Notes: generated from the sequence alone by a model not told the origin. A stretch of 64,000 nucleotides of DNA from Nocardioides caldifontis (GCF_008087345.1 NZ_VHIB01000008.1:372001-436000), one strand, 5' to 3'. Shown: positions 29,769 to 38,600, counted from the stretch's first letter. Program-made: numbers and translations.

Positions 29769-30884
29769 ATGTCGCTGCCCACGCCCCCCGACCGCCCCTC
29801 CGACGAGCCTCGCTGGTCGCCCGCCACGCTGGCGGTGACGGTCGGCCGGCCGCCGCACGAGCCCGACCAGCCGCTGAACTCCCCGGTGACGATGGCCTCG
29901 ACGTACGTCGCGGGCGGCGACCTGGAGTACGGCCGCTACGCGAACCCCACGTGGACGGCGTTCGAGGAGGCCCTGGGCGCGCTCGAGGGCGGCCGGTGCC
30001 TGGCCTTCGCCAGCGGGCTCGCCACCGCCGCGACGATCCTCGACCTCGTCGGCAACGGGGCCACCGTGGTGGCCCCGCGGCACGCCTACAACGGCACCGT
30101 GATGCAGCTGGCCGAGCTCGAGGCCCGGGGCCGGCTGACCGCCCGCCTCGTCGACGTCACCGACCTCGACGCGGTGGTGAAGGCCTGCGACGACGCGGCT
30201 CTGGTCTGGCTCGAGTCCCCGACGAACCCCGCGCTGGAGGTCGTCGACCTCGAGGCGGTGATCGAGGCGGCGCACCGGGCCGGGGCGTACGTCGTCGTCG
30301 ACAACACCTTCGCCACGCCGCTGCTCCAGCGCCCGCTCGAGCTCGGGGCCGACCTCGTGGTGCACTCCGCCACGAAGTTCATCGCCGGCCACAGCGACGT
30401 GCTGATGGGCGCGGTGGTCACCCGGTCCGACGAGCTGTTCACCGTCCTCAAGCAGCGCCGCGACCTCGTCGGCAACGCTCCCGGCCCGTTCGAGGCGTGG
30501 CTGGCGCTCCGCGGGCTGCGCACCCTGCACGTCCGGCTGGAGCGTGCCCAGGCCAATGCCGCCGAGCTCGCGCGCCGCCTCGGCGACCACCCGGCCATCG
30601 AGGAGGTCCGCTACCCCGGGTTCGGCGCGATCATCTCCGTGGTGGTCGCCCAGGGCGCCCTGGCCGCCGACCTGCTCACCCGCTCGACGCGGCTGTGGGT
30701 CCACGCCACCAGCCTCGGTGGGGTCGAGTCGACGTTCGAGCGGCGCCGCCGCTGGAAGACCGAGCCGGTCACGATCCCCGACGGGCTGGTGCGGCTCTCG
30801 GTCGGCATCGAGGACGTCGACGACCTGTGGGCCGACCTCGCCGGGGCGCTGGAGGCCCTCCCCCGGCCGTCGACCGGCGGCTGA
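29769..30884 (+). CDS. Cystathionine gamma-synthase/lyase family PLP enzyme
   Basis: A 371-residue PLP enzyme of the Cys/Met metabolism family (MetB, MetC, MGL and relatives). The PLP phosphate site YGRYANPT (about 54-61), the substrate loop ASGLATAAT, DNTFATPLLQRPLELGAD (about 178-195), the Schiff-base Lys at 203 in SATKFIAGHSD, and the C-terminal RLSVGIED are all present. It starts at ATG 29769, directly before the conserved N-terminal region; the long upstream open frame is antisense to ddl. Which reaction it performs (gamma-synthase, gamma- or beta-lyase) cannot be decided here. The heme monooxygenase gene starts 19 bases downstream. Confidence 0.9.
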   Translation: MSLPTPPDRPSDEPRWSPATLAVTVGRPPHEPDQPLNSPVTMASTYVAGGDLEYGRYANPTWTAFEEALGALEGGRCLAFASGLATAATILDLVGNGATVVAPRHAYNGTVMQLAELEARGRLTARLVDVTDLDAVVKACDDAALVWLESPTNPALEVVDLEAVIEAAHRAGAYVVVDNTFATPLLQRPLELGADLVVHSATKFIAGHSDVLMGAVVTRSDELFTVLKQRRDLVGNAPGPFEAWLALRGLRTLHVRLERAQANAAELARRLGDHPAIEEVRYPGFGAIISVVVAQGALAADLLTRSTRLWVHATSLGGVESTFERRRRWKTEPVTIPDGLVRLSVGIEDVDDLWADLAGALEALPRPSTGG

Positions 30885-30903
30885 CCCTGCCAGGATCTGC
30901 TCC

Positions 30904-31305
30904 ATGAGCGTCATCAAGATCAACGCGATCACCGTCGACCCCTCCAGCGGCGACGAGCTCGCCCACCGGTTCGCCGCCCGTGCCGGCGCGGTCGACGACC
31001 AGGACGGCTTCGAGGGGTTCGAGCTCCTCAAGCCCACCGACGACCGGACCACCTGGCTGGTGATCACCCGGTGGCGGGACGAGGCCGCGTTCGAGGCGTG
31101 GGTCGACGGCCCCGCGTTCGCGAAGGGGCACCGCGGCGAGGGCGCCGGGGAGGGCCACGGCCATGGTCACGGTCACGGTCACGGCCATGGTCACGGCCAT
31201 GGCCACGGTCATGGTCATGAGGGCGGCGACGCGCCGCGTCCCGTCGGCGTCAGCAGCGAGCTGTGGTCCTACGTGGTGGCCGGAGGCTCCGCCCCGCAGG
31301 GCTGA
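30904..31305 (+). CDS. MhuD-like heme-degrading monooxygenase with Gly-His repeat insert
   Basis: A 133-residue ABM-fold protein closely resembling mycobacterial MhuD, which opens heme and releases iron. The N-terminal VIKINAITV, the helix with RFAARAGAV, the GFEGFELLKP strand, the WLVITRW strand and AFEAWVDGPAFAKGH line up with MhuD in order; His76 falls at the position of the heme-ligand His. MhuD is about 105 aa. The extra length here is an insert right after that helix, holding 11 consecutive Gly-His pairs (residues 84-105), before the last strand SSELWSYVV. Such a His run would bind Ni, Zn, Fe or heme. ATG 30904 is the only sensible start; cotranscription with the PLP enzyme is likely. 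Confidence 0.88.
   Translation: MSVIKINAITVDPSSGDELAHRFAARAGAVDDQDGFEGFELLKPTDDRTTWLVITRWRDEAAFEAWVDGPAFAKGHRGEGAGEGHGHGHGHGHGHGHGHGHGHGHEGGDAPRPVGVSSELWSYVVAGGSAPQG
31153..31218 (+). repeat. 11 tandem Gly-His codon pairs
   Basis: Eleven consecutive 6-base units of GGY-CAY encode (Gly-His)11 inside the MhuD-like gene. Synonymous codons are mixed (GGC/GGT and CAC/CAT), so the repeat is not a fresh slippage product; the amino-acid pattern appears to be maintained. Confidence 0.95.
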
Positions 31306-31312
31306 ACCGTCG

Positions 31313-32314
31313 TCAGTCGCGCTCGTGCTTGGTCTCGCGGCTGAGGAAGCTGTCCATCATCTCCTGCGTCGTCATCTCGCCGGTGATCACGGCGTGCACC
31401 GCCTCGGTGATCGGCGCGTAGATGTCGTGGCGCTGCGCGAGGGCGAGCAGCGAGCCGCACGACTTCACACCCTCCGCGACCTGGCGGGTCGAGGCGGTGA
31501 TCTCCTCGGTGGTCATCCCCTGCCCGAGCTTCTCGCCGAAGGTGCGGTTGCGGGACAGCGGTGAGGAGCAGGTGGCCACGAGGTCGCCGAGTCCGGCGAG
31601 CCCCATGAGCGTCAGCGGGTCGGCGCCCAGCTTCATCGCCAGCCGCGCGGTCTCCGCCAGCCCGCGGGTGATCAGCGAAGCCGTGGTGTTGTCGCCGAAC
31701 CCGAGCCCGACGGCCATCCCCACGGCCAGCGCGATGACGTTCTTGTAGGCGCCGCCGAGCTCGCACCCGACGACGTCGACGCTGGAGTACGGGCGGAAGT
31801 TGGGGCCGTGCAGCCACTCGCGGAGCCGGGCGGCGACCGCCTCCTCCTGGCAGGCGACGACGCTGGCGGCCGGCTCACGGTTGGCGATCTCCCGCGCCAG
31901 GTTGGGTCCGGACAGCACCGCGATCCGGTCGGGGCCGGCGCCGGTGACCTCCGCGATCACCTCGCTCATCCGCTCGAGGGTGCCGAGCTCGACGCCCTTC
32001 ATCAGCGAGAGCATCACGGCGTCCCGGGGCACGACCTCGGCCCAGTCCTGGAGGTTCTCCCGCAGCCGCTGGGACGGGACCGCGAGCACGACGAGCCCGG
32101 CGCCGTCGGCGGCCTCGGCGGGGTCGTGGGTGGCCCGGATCGTCCCGGGCAGCTCGATCCCCGGCAGGTAGTCGGGGTTCTCGTGCTTCTCCGTGATCGT
32201 CGCGCAGAGGTCCTCGCGGCGCCCCCAGATCGTCACGTCGTGGCCGGCGTCCGCGAGCACCAGCGAGAACGCCGTGCCCCACGAACCTGCACCGAAGACG
32301 GCGGCGTGGGTCAT
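31313..32314 (-). CDS. gpsA: Glycerol-3-phosphate dehydrogenase [NAD(P)+]
   Basis: GpsA (333 aa) reduces dihydroxyacetone phosphate to sn-glycerol-3-phosphate for phospholipid synthesis. The Rossmann motif [13 protein letters not shown] is at residues 5-17; [11 protein letters not shown] (about 137-147), the catalytic Lys in [12 protein letters not shown] (about 188-199) and [12 protein letters not shown] match. AGGAGGAG precedes ATG 32314. It lies 25 bases downstream of the plsC-type acyltransferase, which uses its product pathway, so the two form a lipid-synthesis pair. Confidence 0.95.
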   Translation of the reverse strand: MTHAAVFGAGSWGTAFSLVLADAGHDVTIWGRREDLCATITEKHENPDYLPGIELPGTIRATHDPAEAADGAGLVVLAVPSQRLRENLQDWAEVVPRDAVMLSLMKGVELGTLERMSEVIAEVTGAGPDRIAVLSGPNLAREIANREPAASVVACQEEAVAARLREWLHGPNFRPYSSVDVVGCELGGAYKNVIALAVGMAVGLGFGDNTTASLITRGLAETARLAMKLGADPLTLMGLAGLGDLVATCSSPLSRNRTFGEKLGQGMTTEEITASTRQVAEGVKSCGSLLALAQRHDIYAPITEAVHAVITGEMTTQEMMDSFLSRETKHERD

Positions 32315-32339
32315 CTCGACTCCTCCTCCTGCGACGCGT

Positions 32340-33143
32340 TCACCGGGTCCTCCGCCTCGACAGCGCGCGGCGGCGCTTGCGCTCCGCCTCGGCGCGGGCG
32401 TGCGGGTTCCCCGTCAGCCGTACGCCGGCCCGGCGCATGTCGAACCGCTCGGCCGGCGGCTCCTCCTCGCGGATCTCGGCGAGCAGCGCGGTGATCGCAT
32501 CCATGATCCGGTCGGTGGCGATCCGGAGGTTCTCCGGGGTGATCGGCTGCCCGCGCAGGTCGTCGAGGTCGACGGGGTCGCCGACGTTGGCGTGGACGGT
32601 GTGCCGAGGGAAGAGCCGGGGGCGCTTCGCGTAGGGGTAGAGGATCTCGTGGGCGCCCCACTGGGCGACCGGGATCACCGGCACCCCCGCCGTCAGCGCG
32701 ATGCGGGCGGCGCCGGTCTTGCCGGCCATCGGCCAGAGGTCCGGCTGGCGGGTCAAGGTGCCCTCCGGGTAGACCACCACGAGCCGCCCGCGCTGGACGG
32801 CGTCGACGGCCGCGGAGAACGCCTTGGCGGCGTCGGTGCTCTGCCGGTAGACAGGGATCTGGCCGGTGTTGCGCAGCACGGCCCCGACGAAGAAGACGTC
32901 GAAGAGCCCGGCCTTCGCGAGGTAGCGCGGGAGCCGGCCGTGGTCGTAGACGATGTGCGCGAAGGTCAGCGGGTCGACGTGGCTGACGTGGTTGGCGGCC
33001 AGCACCGCGCCGCCCTCGGCCGGGATCTTCTCGCCACCGGTCCAGCGGTGCCGGGTCAGGAGCAGCAGCGTCGGCTTCACGATGGCGACCGCGAGGAGGA
33101 ACCCCCAGCCGCGTCGTTCGCGCATCCGGCGTGGCTTGCCCAA
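32340..33143 (-). CDS. plsC: 1-acyl-sn-glycerol-3-phosphate acyltransferase (PlsC family)
   Basis: A 267-residue acyltransferase placing the second acyl chain on lysophosphatidic acid. The NHVSHVD motif (HX4D, about residues 45-51), the substrate motif [11 protein letters not shown] (about 118-128) and the Pro-rich strand PVIPVAQWG identify it. The start is set at TTG 33143 because AAGGAGG lies 7 bases before it and the protein then begins with a basic/hydrophobic anchor; ATG further in (MRERRGWG) lacks such a site. A highly basic C-terminus ends [13 protein letters not shown]. It is divergent from cofC. Confidence 0.88.
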   Translation of the reverse strand: MGKPRRMRERRGWGFLLAVAIVKPTLLLLTRHRWTGGEKIPAEGGAVLAANHVSHVDPLTFAHIVYDHGRLPRYLAKAGLFDVFFVGAVLRNTGQIPVYRQSTDAAKAFSAAVDAVQRGRLVVVYPEGTLTRQPDLWPMAGKTGAARIALTAGVPVIPVAQWGAHEILYPYAKRPRLFPRHTVHANVGDPVDLDDLRGQPITPENLRIATDRIMDAITALLAEIREEEPPAERFDMRRAGVRLTGNPHARAEAERKRRRALSRRRTR

Positions 33144-33288
33144 CGCGCCCTCCTTCCTCTGCACCCTGTGAGGGTCGTCGGCGGGCGAAGCGCAGAGCGT
33201 CCTGCCACCAGGCCGCACGAGACCGTGTGTGGGCTCTGACACTACTGCGTGGTCACCGCGATCTCGTGCCCTGGCAGGATCGGCAGCG

Positions 33289-33963
33289 ATGAACCCGCAG
33301 TCCGCTCCTCCCGTCGACACCTCGGCCGGGCACCGCCGCTTCGGCGTGGTGGTGCCGGTGAAGCCGTTGCGGGTGGCCAAGTCCCGTCTCGCTCCCCTCG
33401 GCGACGAGCTCCGCCGCGAGCTGGTGGCCGCCTTCGCGGTGGACACCGTCGTGGCGGTGTCCGAGTCGCCGTCGGTCGGCGGCGTCCTGGTCGTGACCGA
33501 CGAGGTCGGGCTCGCGCGGGAGCTGCAGGAGCTCGGCGTCGCGGCCGTCCCGGACGGCACCAGCGGCGACCTCAACGCCACGTTGCAGCAGGGGGCGGCC
33601 GAGCTGGTGCGCCGCCGCCCGGACCTGGCACCGGTGGCGATGTGCGCCGACCTGCCGTGCCTGCGGTCCGACGAGCTGACCGCGACGCTCGCGGGGTGCA
33701 CGCCCGGCTCCGCGGCCTTCGTGCCGGACGCCGCCGGCACCGGCACGACGCTCTACACCGCTCCCGACCTCGAGCGGTTCCGCCCGAGGTTCGGCCCCGG
33801 ATCGAGGGGCGCCCACGAGACGGCGGGGGCGCTGCCGCTTGCCGCTCCTCCGTCGCTCCGACGCGACGTGGACACCGCCGAGGACCTCGAGGCGGCGCGG
33901 GAGCTGGGGGTCGGGGCACGGACGGGGTGGGTGCTCACCCGGTTGCTGCCGCGCCCGTCCTGA
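33289..33963 (+). CDS. cofC: 2-phospho-L-lactate/phosphoenolpyruvate guanylyltransferase (CofC/FbiD)
   Basis: CofC/FbiD (224 aa) activates 2-phospholactate or, in actinobacteria, PEP with GTP in coenzyme F420 synthesis. The nucleotidyltransferase core VVPVKPLRVAKSRLAP (about 20-35), VVTDEVGLARELQELG, PDGTSGDLNATLQQGA, MCADLPCL and the FGPGSRGAHE motif fit the family. ATG 33289 lacks a strong ribosome binding site but starts just before the conserved region. No other F420 gene is in the window, so the rest of the pathway must be elsewhere. Confidence 0.92.
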   Translation: MNPQSAPPVDTSAGHRRFGVVVPVKPLRVAKSRLAPLGDELRRELVAAFAVDTVVAVSESPSVGGVLVVTDEVGLARELQELGVAAVPDGTSGDLNATLQQGAAELVRRRPDLAPVAMCADLPCLRSDELTATLAGCTPGSAAFVPDAAGTGTTLYTAPDLERFRPRFGPGSRGAHETAGALPLAAPPSLRRDVDTAEDLEAARELGVGARTGWVLTRLLPRPS

Positions 33964-33975
33964 CGACGGACCGAG

Positions 33976-34005
33976 CCGTGGGGCCGGCGGACGCCGGCCC
34001 CACGG
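33976..34005. terminator. Bidirectional hairpin between cofC and the HU gene
   Basis: A perfect 13-base inverted repeat, CCGTGGGGCCGGC (33976-33988) and its complement (33993-34005) around a 4-base loop, lies between the two convergent stops. There is no T run on either side, so it is a GC-type terminator or transcript-stabilising hairpin. Confidence 0.6.
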
Positions 34006-34011
34006 ACCAGG

Positions 34012-34797
34012 TCAGGACTTCTTGGCCGTGCGCTTGCTGGTGCTCTTCGAGGCCGACTTCTTCGCCGGCGCCTTCTTGGCGGTGGTCTTGCTCGCGGTCG
34101 ACTTGCTGGCCGACTTCTTCGCGGCGGTCGACTTGCTCGCCGAGGTCTTGCTGGCCGTCGACTTGGCCGTCGACTTCTTCGCCGCGGTCGACTTGCTCGC
34201 GGTGGACTTCGCCGGCGAGGACTTCTTGGCCGCCGTCGACTTGGCCGTCGACTTCTTCGCCGCGGTCGACTTGCTCGCGGTGGACTTGGCCGGCGAGGAC
34301 TTCTTCGCCGCGGTCGACTTGCTGGCGGTCGACTTGCTGGTCGACTTCTTCGCCGCCGTCGACTTGCTCGCCGTCGACGACTTCTTCGCGGTGGACCGCG
34401 AGCCGGTCGCCTTCTTGGCCGCCGCAGCACCGGTGGACGCAGCAGCCGACGCGGCCTGCCGTGCGGGGGCGGTCGCCTTCTTGGCGAGGTCGCCGGCCTT
34501 CGGCAGCTTCGGCAGCTTCTTGGCGCCGGAGACGACGTTCTTCAGGTCCGCACCCGCGGTGAACTTCGGGATGGCGGTCTTCTTGGCCTTGATGCGCTCG
34601 CCCGTGCGCGGATTGCGCACCCACCGGGACTCGCGCACCCGCTTCTCGAACGAGCCGAACCCGGTGATCGCCACCTTCTCGCCCCGGGCGACCTCGCGGG
34701 TGATCACGTCGAGCACGGACTCGAGCGCATGCTGCGCCTGCTTCCGGTTCCCTTCGTAGCGTGTCGACAGAGCGTCGATCAGCTGAGTCTTGTTCAC
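34012..34797 (-). CDS. hup: HU-family DNA-binding protein with long Lys/Ser/Thr/Ala C-terminal tail
   Basis: A two-part nucleoid protein of 261 aa. Residues 1-92 are a standard HU domain: MNKTQLIDALSTRY start, VAITGFGSFEKRVR and the DNA-contacting arm with RNPRTGE at 61-67. From about residue 130 to the end the sequence is a degenerate array of SKSTAAKK, SPAKSTASK and similar units, histone H1-like and unstructured. Mycobacterial HupB and Streptomyces HupS have the same layout; the tail binds DNA and is a known site of acetylation in HupB. GTG 34797 follows AAAGGGAAG. Tail length probably varies between strains because of the repeats. Confidence 0.94.
   Translation of the reverse strand: MNKTQLIDALSTRYEGNRKQAQHALESVLDVITREVARGEKVAITGFGSFEKRVRESRWVRNPRTGERIKAKKTAIPKFTAGADLKNVVSGAKKLPKLPKAGDLAKKATAPARQAASAAASTGAAAAKKATGSRSTAKKSSTASKSTAAKKSTSKSTASKSTAAKKSSPAKSTASKSTAAKKSTAKSTAAKKSSPAKSTASKSTAAKKSTAKSTASKTSASKSTAAKKSASKSTASKTTAKKAPAKKSASKSTSKRTAKKS
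34015..34410 (-). repeat. Degenerate repeats encoding the HU tail
   Basis: Repeated units of about 24-30 bases (for example ttcttcgccgcggtcgactt on the plus strand) encode the SKSTAAKK-type tail. Several units are near-identical at DNA level, so expansion or contraction by recombination is plausible. Confidence 0.85.
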
Positions 34798-35024
34798 TGG
34801 CTTCCCTTTCGTGAACGACCAGAGCCGAACCCCTGCTCGGCGTTTCGTTGCACGCTAGGCAAAACTCGCTTCACTCACAACGACATCGGACCGATTTCGC
34901 GCGACTAATCCGAGCCGTTTTCCGCTCTGTTGACCCGCTTCCGGGACCTCCGGCCATCCCCGCGCTCACCTGCAGGTTCGTCCGCCGGAGCCGCATCGTG
35001 GCCGAATTCCCAGGCAGGTAAGGG

Positions 35025-35063
35025 AAAACCCCGACACCGGGTGCTTTCGCACCGGTGCCGGGG
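35025..35063 (-). terminator. Intrinsic terminator after leuCD
   Basis: On the minus strand, CCCCGGCACCGGTGC, a GAAA loop and GCACCCGGTGTCGGGG form a long stem followed by TTTTCCC. It ends the leuC-leuD transcript. The rest of the 34798-35081 gap holds the upstream region of the HU gene; I see no gene in it. Confidence 0.88.
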
Positions 35064-35081
35064 CGTCCGGAACGCGTCGTT

Positions 35082-35669
35082 TCAGAGGGTCACGGGCTTC
35101 CAGGGGAAGCGACTGGACTCATACGCCGTGATCGCGTCGTCGTGGGTCAACGTGATGCCGATGTCGTCGAGTCCGTTGAGCAGCCGGTAGCGCGTGTAGT
35201 CGTCGATCCGGAACGGCGCGACCACGTCGCCGGCACGGACCTCGCGGCTCTCGAGGTCCACCGTCACCGGGGTCGTCGGGTCCGCCTCGACCTTCGCCCA
35301 GAGCACCTCGACCACCGACGGGTCGACCTCGGCCGCCAGCAGCCCGGCCTTGCCGGCGTTGCCCCGGAAGATGTCCGCGAACCGGCTGGAGATCACGACC
35401 CGGAAGCCGTAGTCCATCAACGCCCACACCGCGTGCTCGCGGGAGGAGCCGGTGCCGAAGTCGGGCCCGGCCACGAGGATGCTCACGCCGGCGTGCTCCG
35501 GCTTGTTGAGCACGAAGTCCGGGTCGTTCCTCCAGGCGCTGAAGAGGCCGTCCTCGAAGCCGGTCCTGGTGACCCGCTTGAGGTAGACCGCCGGGATGAT
35601 CTGGTCGGTGTCGACGTTGCTGCGGCGCAGCGGCAGCGCCGTGCCGGTGTGGGTCTTGATCGCTTCCAT
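35082..35669 (-). CDS. leuD: 3-isopropylmalate dehydratase small subunit
   Basis: LeuD (195 aa), the swivel subunit of isopropylmalate isomerase. The N-terminal [19 protein letters not shown] (about 12-30), [11 protein letters not shown] (about 75-85), [18 protein letters not shown] and a C-terminal [15 protein letters not shown] are family hallmarks. ATG 35669 has AAGGA upstream. It follows leuC by 47 bases and ends at the strong terminator. With CimA in the window it may also act on citramalate. Confidence 0.96.
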   Translation of the reverse strand: MEAIKTHTGTALPLRRSNVDTDQIIPAVYLKRVTRTGFEDGLFSAWRNDPDFVLNKPEHAGVSILVAGPDFGTGSSREHAVWALMDYGFRVVISSRFADIFRGNAGKAGLLAAEVDPSVVEVLWAKVEADPTTPVTVDLESREVRAGDVVAPFRIDDYTRYRLLNGLDDIGITLTHDDAITAYESSRFPWKPVTL

Positions 35670-35716
35670 GTCGGGTCCTTCGTCGTCGTCCGTGGTCGCT
35701 CGGTCGTTGCGGGCGG

Positions 35717-37117
35717 TCAGTCCAGGTCGGCGGGGCTGGCGAGGTGGCCCGCCACCGCGGTCGCGGCCGCGACCGGCACCGACACGAGGTGGGTGCGCCC
35801 GCCCTTGCCCTGCCGGCCCTCGAAGTTCCGGTTGGACGTCGAGGCGCTGCGCTCGCCGGGCGCCAGCTGGTCAGGGTTCATGCCCAGGCACATCGAGCAC
35901 CCCGCGCCGCGCCACTCGGCCCCCGCTTCGAGGAAGACCTTGTCCAGCCCCTCCTCCTCGGCCTGGAGGCGGACCCGGACCGAGCCGGGGACGACGAGCA
36001 GCCGGGTGCCCTCGGCGACCTTGCGCCCCTTGACCACCTCGGCGGCGAGCCGCAGGTCCTCGATGCGGCCGTTGGTGCAGGAGCCCACGAACACGGTGTC
36101 GACGGCGATGTCGCGCATCGGCGTCCCGGGCGTCAGAGCCATGTACTCCAAGGCTTTCGCCGCGGCGACGCGGTCGGACTCCTCGGCGAAGTCGTCCGGC
36201 GAGGGAACCGTCGACCCGAGCGGGACGCCCTGGCCGGGGTTGGTCCCCCAGGTCACGAACGGCGTGACCTCCGCGGCATCGATCACGATCTCCTTGTCGA
36301 AGGTCGCGTCGCCGTCGGTGACCAGCGTCTGCCAGTGCGCCACCGCGGCGTCCCAGTCGGCGCCCTTGGGGGCCTCGGGCTTGCCCTCGATGTAGTCGAA
36401 GGTGGTGCTGTCGGGCGCGATCATGCCCGCCTTGGCGCCCCACTCGATCGACATGTTGCACACCGTCATCCGGCCCTCCATGGAGAGCTCGCGGATGGCC
36501 TGGCCGCGGTACTCCACCACGTAGCCCTGGCCGCCGCCGGTGCCGGTGCGGCTGATCAGCGTGAGGATCAGGTCCTTCGCCGTCACGCCCTCGGGGAGCG
36601 AGCCGTTGACGGTCACCGCCATCGTCCTCGGCCGGGCCTGCGGCAGCGTCTGGGTGGCCAGGACGTGCTCCACCTCCGACGTACCGATGCCGAACGCGAG
36701 GGCGCCGAAGGCGCCGTGCGTCGAGGTGTGCGAGTCGCCGCAGACGATCGTCATGCCCGGCTGCGTCAGCCCCAGCTGCGGGCCGACGACGTGCACGATG
36801 CCCTGCTCGACGTCGCCCAGCGGGTGCAGCCGCACGCCGAACTCCGCGGCGTTCTTGCGCAGCGTCTCGACCTGGGTGCGGCTCACCGGGTCGGCGATCG
36901 GCTTGTCCAGGTCGAGGGTCGGCACGTTGTGGTCCTCGGTGGCCAGCGTCAGGTCCGGGCGACGCACGCGCCGGCCGGCGAGCCGCAGCCCGTCGAAGGC
37001 CTGGGGGGAGGTGACCTCGTGGATGAGGTGGAGATCGATGTAGAGGAGGTCAGGCTCCCCCTCGGCCCTGCGGACGACGTGCTCGTCCCACACCTTCTCT
37101 GCGAGCGTCTTGCCCAT
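35717..37117 (-). CDS. leuC: 3-isopropylmalate dehydratase large subunit
   Basis: LeuC (466 aa), the aconitase-like [4Fe-4S] subunit of isopropylmalate isomerase. Cluster ligands are in [14 protein letters not shown] (about 343-356) and [11 protein letters not shown] (about 405-415), and the N-terminal [14 protein letters not shown] and [20 protein letters not shown] are standard. ATG 37117 is preceded by GAGGAGG. The gene is divergent from the IclR regulator, 142 bases away, which by analogy with NdgR/LtbR controls leuCD. Confidence 0.97.
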   Translation of the reverse strand: MGKTLAEKVWDEHVVRRAEGEPDLLYIDLHLIHEVTSPQAFDGLRLAGRRVRRPDLTLATEDHNVPTLDLDKPIADPVSRTQVETLRKNAAEFGVRLHPLGDVEQGIVHVVGPQLGLTQPGMTIVCGDSHTSTHGAFGALAFGIGTSEVEHVLATQTLPQARPRTMAVTVNGSLPEGVTAKDLILTLISRTGTGGGQGYVVEYRGQAIRELSMEGRMTVCNMSIEWGAKAGMIAPDSTTFDYIEGKPEAPKGADWDAAVAHWQTLVTDGDATFDKEIVIDAAEVTPFVTWGTNPGQGVPLGSTVPSPDDFAEESDRVAAAKALEYMALTPGTPMRDIAVDTVFVGSCTNGRIEDLRLAAEVVKGRKVAEGTRLLVVPGSVRVRLQAEEEGLDKVFLEAGAEWRGAGCSMCLGMNPDQLAPGERSASTSNRNFEGRQGKGGRTHLVSVPVAAATAVAGHLASPADLD

Positions 37118-37224
37118 GGTTCCTCCTCGACCGACGTGCTGGCGCCGGAGGGATCTCCCTCCGCCGTGCGGGGCGCCTTCCTCGAGTGTGTGACGGGCGC
37201 CGCCTCCCTGCCGGCGCCTCCTGC

Positions 37225-37253
37225 TTGCATATCACTATGCGAGACGCCATTAT
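37225..37253 (+). promoter_or_regulatory. Candidate leaderless promoter of the IclR/NdgR gene
   Basis: TTGCAT (37225-37230) and CATTAT (37248-37253) are spaced 17 bases, and the ATG at 37260 lies where transcription should start. No ribosome binding site precedes that ATG, which fits a leaderless mRNA. The AT-rich block with CATATCACTATG (inverted CATA/TATG) also lies within the leuC upstream region and may be the regulator's operator. Confidence 0.5.
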
Positions 37254-37259
37254 CAGAGT

Positions 37260-37979
37260 ATGGACAACTCTAGCGGAGTGGGCGTGCTCGACAAAGCCGC
37301 CCTCGTGCTCACGGCACTCGAGTCCGGACCGGCGACGCTGGCCGGGCTGGTCGCCGCGACCGGGCTCGCCCGGCCGACGGCCCACCGGCTCGCCGTGGCC
37401 CTCGAGCACCACCGGCTGGTGGCCCGCGACATGCAGGGCCGGTTCGTCCTCGGCCCCCGGCTCGCCGAGCTCAGCGCCGCCGCCGGTGAGGACCGGTTGC
37501 TCGCGGCCGCCGGCCCCGTCCTCGCGCGGCTGCGCGACATCACCGGCGAGAGCGCCCAGCTGTGGCGCCGCCAGGGCGAGCACCGCGTCTGCGTGGCCGC
37601 CGCCGAGCGCCCCTCGGGGCTCCGCGACACCATCCCGGTGGGCTCGCAGCTGACGATGCGGGCGGGCTCCGCTGCGCAGGTGCTGCTGGCCTGGGAGGAC
37701 CCCGAGCGGATGCACCGCGGCCTCCAGAACGCCGCCTTCTCCGCGACCGCGCTCTCCGCGATCCGCCGTCGGGGCTGGGCCCAGTCGGTCGGCGAGCGCG
37801 AGGCAGGCGTCGCCTCCGTCTCCGCTCCGGTCCGCTCCCCCTCCGGGAAGATCATCGCGGCGGTCTCGGTCTCCGGCCCCCTGGAGCGGCTGACCCGCCA
37901 GCCCGGCCGGATGCACGCCCCCGCGGTGCTCGCCGCCGCGGAGCGGCTCTCGGAGTCCCTGCGCCGCTCCTCGGAGTGA
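37260..37979 (+). CDS. IclR-family transcriptional regulator (NdgR/LtbR type)
   Basis: A 239-residue IclR regulator. The N-terminal winged helix-turn-helix covers about 10-70 (VLDKAALVLTALESG, then GLARPTAHRLAVALEHH), and the C-terminal effector domain has VGSQLTMRAGSAAQVLLAW and GVASVSAPVRSPSGKIIAAVSVSG. The MDNSSGVGVLDKA start and the divergent placement from leuCD match NdgR of Streptomyces and LtbR of Corynebacterium, which regulate leucine synthesis and nitrogen/amino-acid metabolism. ATG 37260 probably starts a leaderless transcript. It is the best candidate for transcriptional control of the branched-chain genes here. Confidence 0.9.
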   Translation: MDNSSGVGVLDKAALVLTALESGPATLAGLVAATGLARPTAHRLAVALEHHRLVARDMQGRFVLGPRLAELSAAAGEDRLLAAAGPVLARLRDITGESAQLWRRQGEHRVCVAAAERPSGLRDTIPVGSQLTMRAGSAAQVLLAWEDPERMHRGLQNAAFSATALSAIRRRGWAQSVGEREAGVASVSAPVRSPSGKIIAAVSVSGPLERLTRQPGRMHAPAVLAAAERLSESLRRSSE

Positions 37980-38004
37980 CCCCCCGGGACAGCCCAGGAA
38001 CGAC

Positions 38005-38538
38005 TCAGAACAACGTGACGGCCTCGTGCGCGAGGAGCCACTCCTTGCGCGCGAGCCCGCCGCCGTAGCCGGTGAGCCCACCGGCCGCACCCAGGACCCG
38101 GTGGCACGGCACGACGATCGCCAGCGGGTTCCGGCCGTTCGCGAGCCCCACCGCCCGCGCCCCGTGGCCGGTCAGCCCGAGCCGGCCCGCGAGCTCGCCG
38201 TACGACGCGGTCGTGCCGTAGGGCAGCGTGCGCAGCTCCGCCCACACCCGTTGCTGGAACGGGGTCCCGTCCGGCGCGAGCGGAAGGTCGAACACCTCGA
38301 GCGCCCCGTCGAAGTACGCCGTCAGCTGGGCGGCGGCGTCCTTCAGGACCGGGTCGTCGTCGCCGCGCGCCCCGAGCGGTCGGGCATCGGCCCGGGCAGC
38401 GAACCGCTCGACGGTCGCCCGGTCCTCGGGGTCGGCCGGGGCGCCCTCCATCGGCCCGAGGAAGGCGACCGCGGTGAGCGCACCGCCGTGGACCACGAGC
38501 CGCAGCTCGCCCACCGGCGACGGGAGCGTCGTCCACAT
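38005..38538 (-). CDS. ogt: Methylated-DNA--protein-cysteine methyltransferase
   Basis: O6-alkylguanine DNA alkyltransferase (177 aa), a suicide repair protein. The acceptor Cys lies in IVVPCHRVLG (about 142-151); the DNA-binding helix FQQRVWAELRTLPYGTTASY (about 95-114) and the N-terminal SPVGELRLV strand fit. ATG 38538 starts at the conserved WTTLPSP region; the frame is open 10 codons earlier. It converges with the IclR gene, 25 bases apart. Confidence 0.94.
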   Translation of the reverse strand: MWTTLPSPVGELRLVVHGGALTAVAFLGPMEGAPADPEDRATVERFAARADARPLGARGDDDPVLKDAAAQLTAYFDGALEVFDLPLAPDGTPFQQRVWAELRTLPYGTTASYGELAGRLGLTGHGARAVGLANGRNPLAIVVPCHRVLGAAGGLTGYGGGLARKEWLLAHEAVTLF

Positions 38539-38600
38539 GCGTGTGACGCTACTCGCACCCACCGACAACCCCGCCCTGATGTGTCTTGAGCCGCCCTCGT

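Noticed and set aside
33753-34430. Arg/Ser/Pro-rich minus-strand frame opposite cofC and inside the HU tail
   Set aside because: It is another frame of the repeat-rich HU tail; the HU frame has the real domain and start.
37118-37250. Possible leuC leader peptide beginning [10 protein letters not shown] with ATA GTG ATA codons
   Set aside because: The frame does not stop before leuC but runs on out of frame into it, and there is no terminator-like stem; the resemblance is probably chance in an AT-rich promoter.
37050-38090. Minus-strand frame across the leuC start and the IclR gene
   Set aside because: Antisense to the IclR regulator with Arg/Gly-biased sequence; no independent support.
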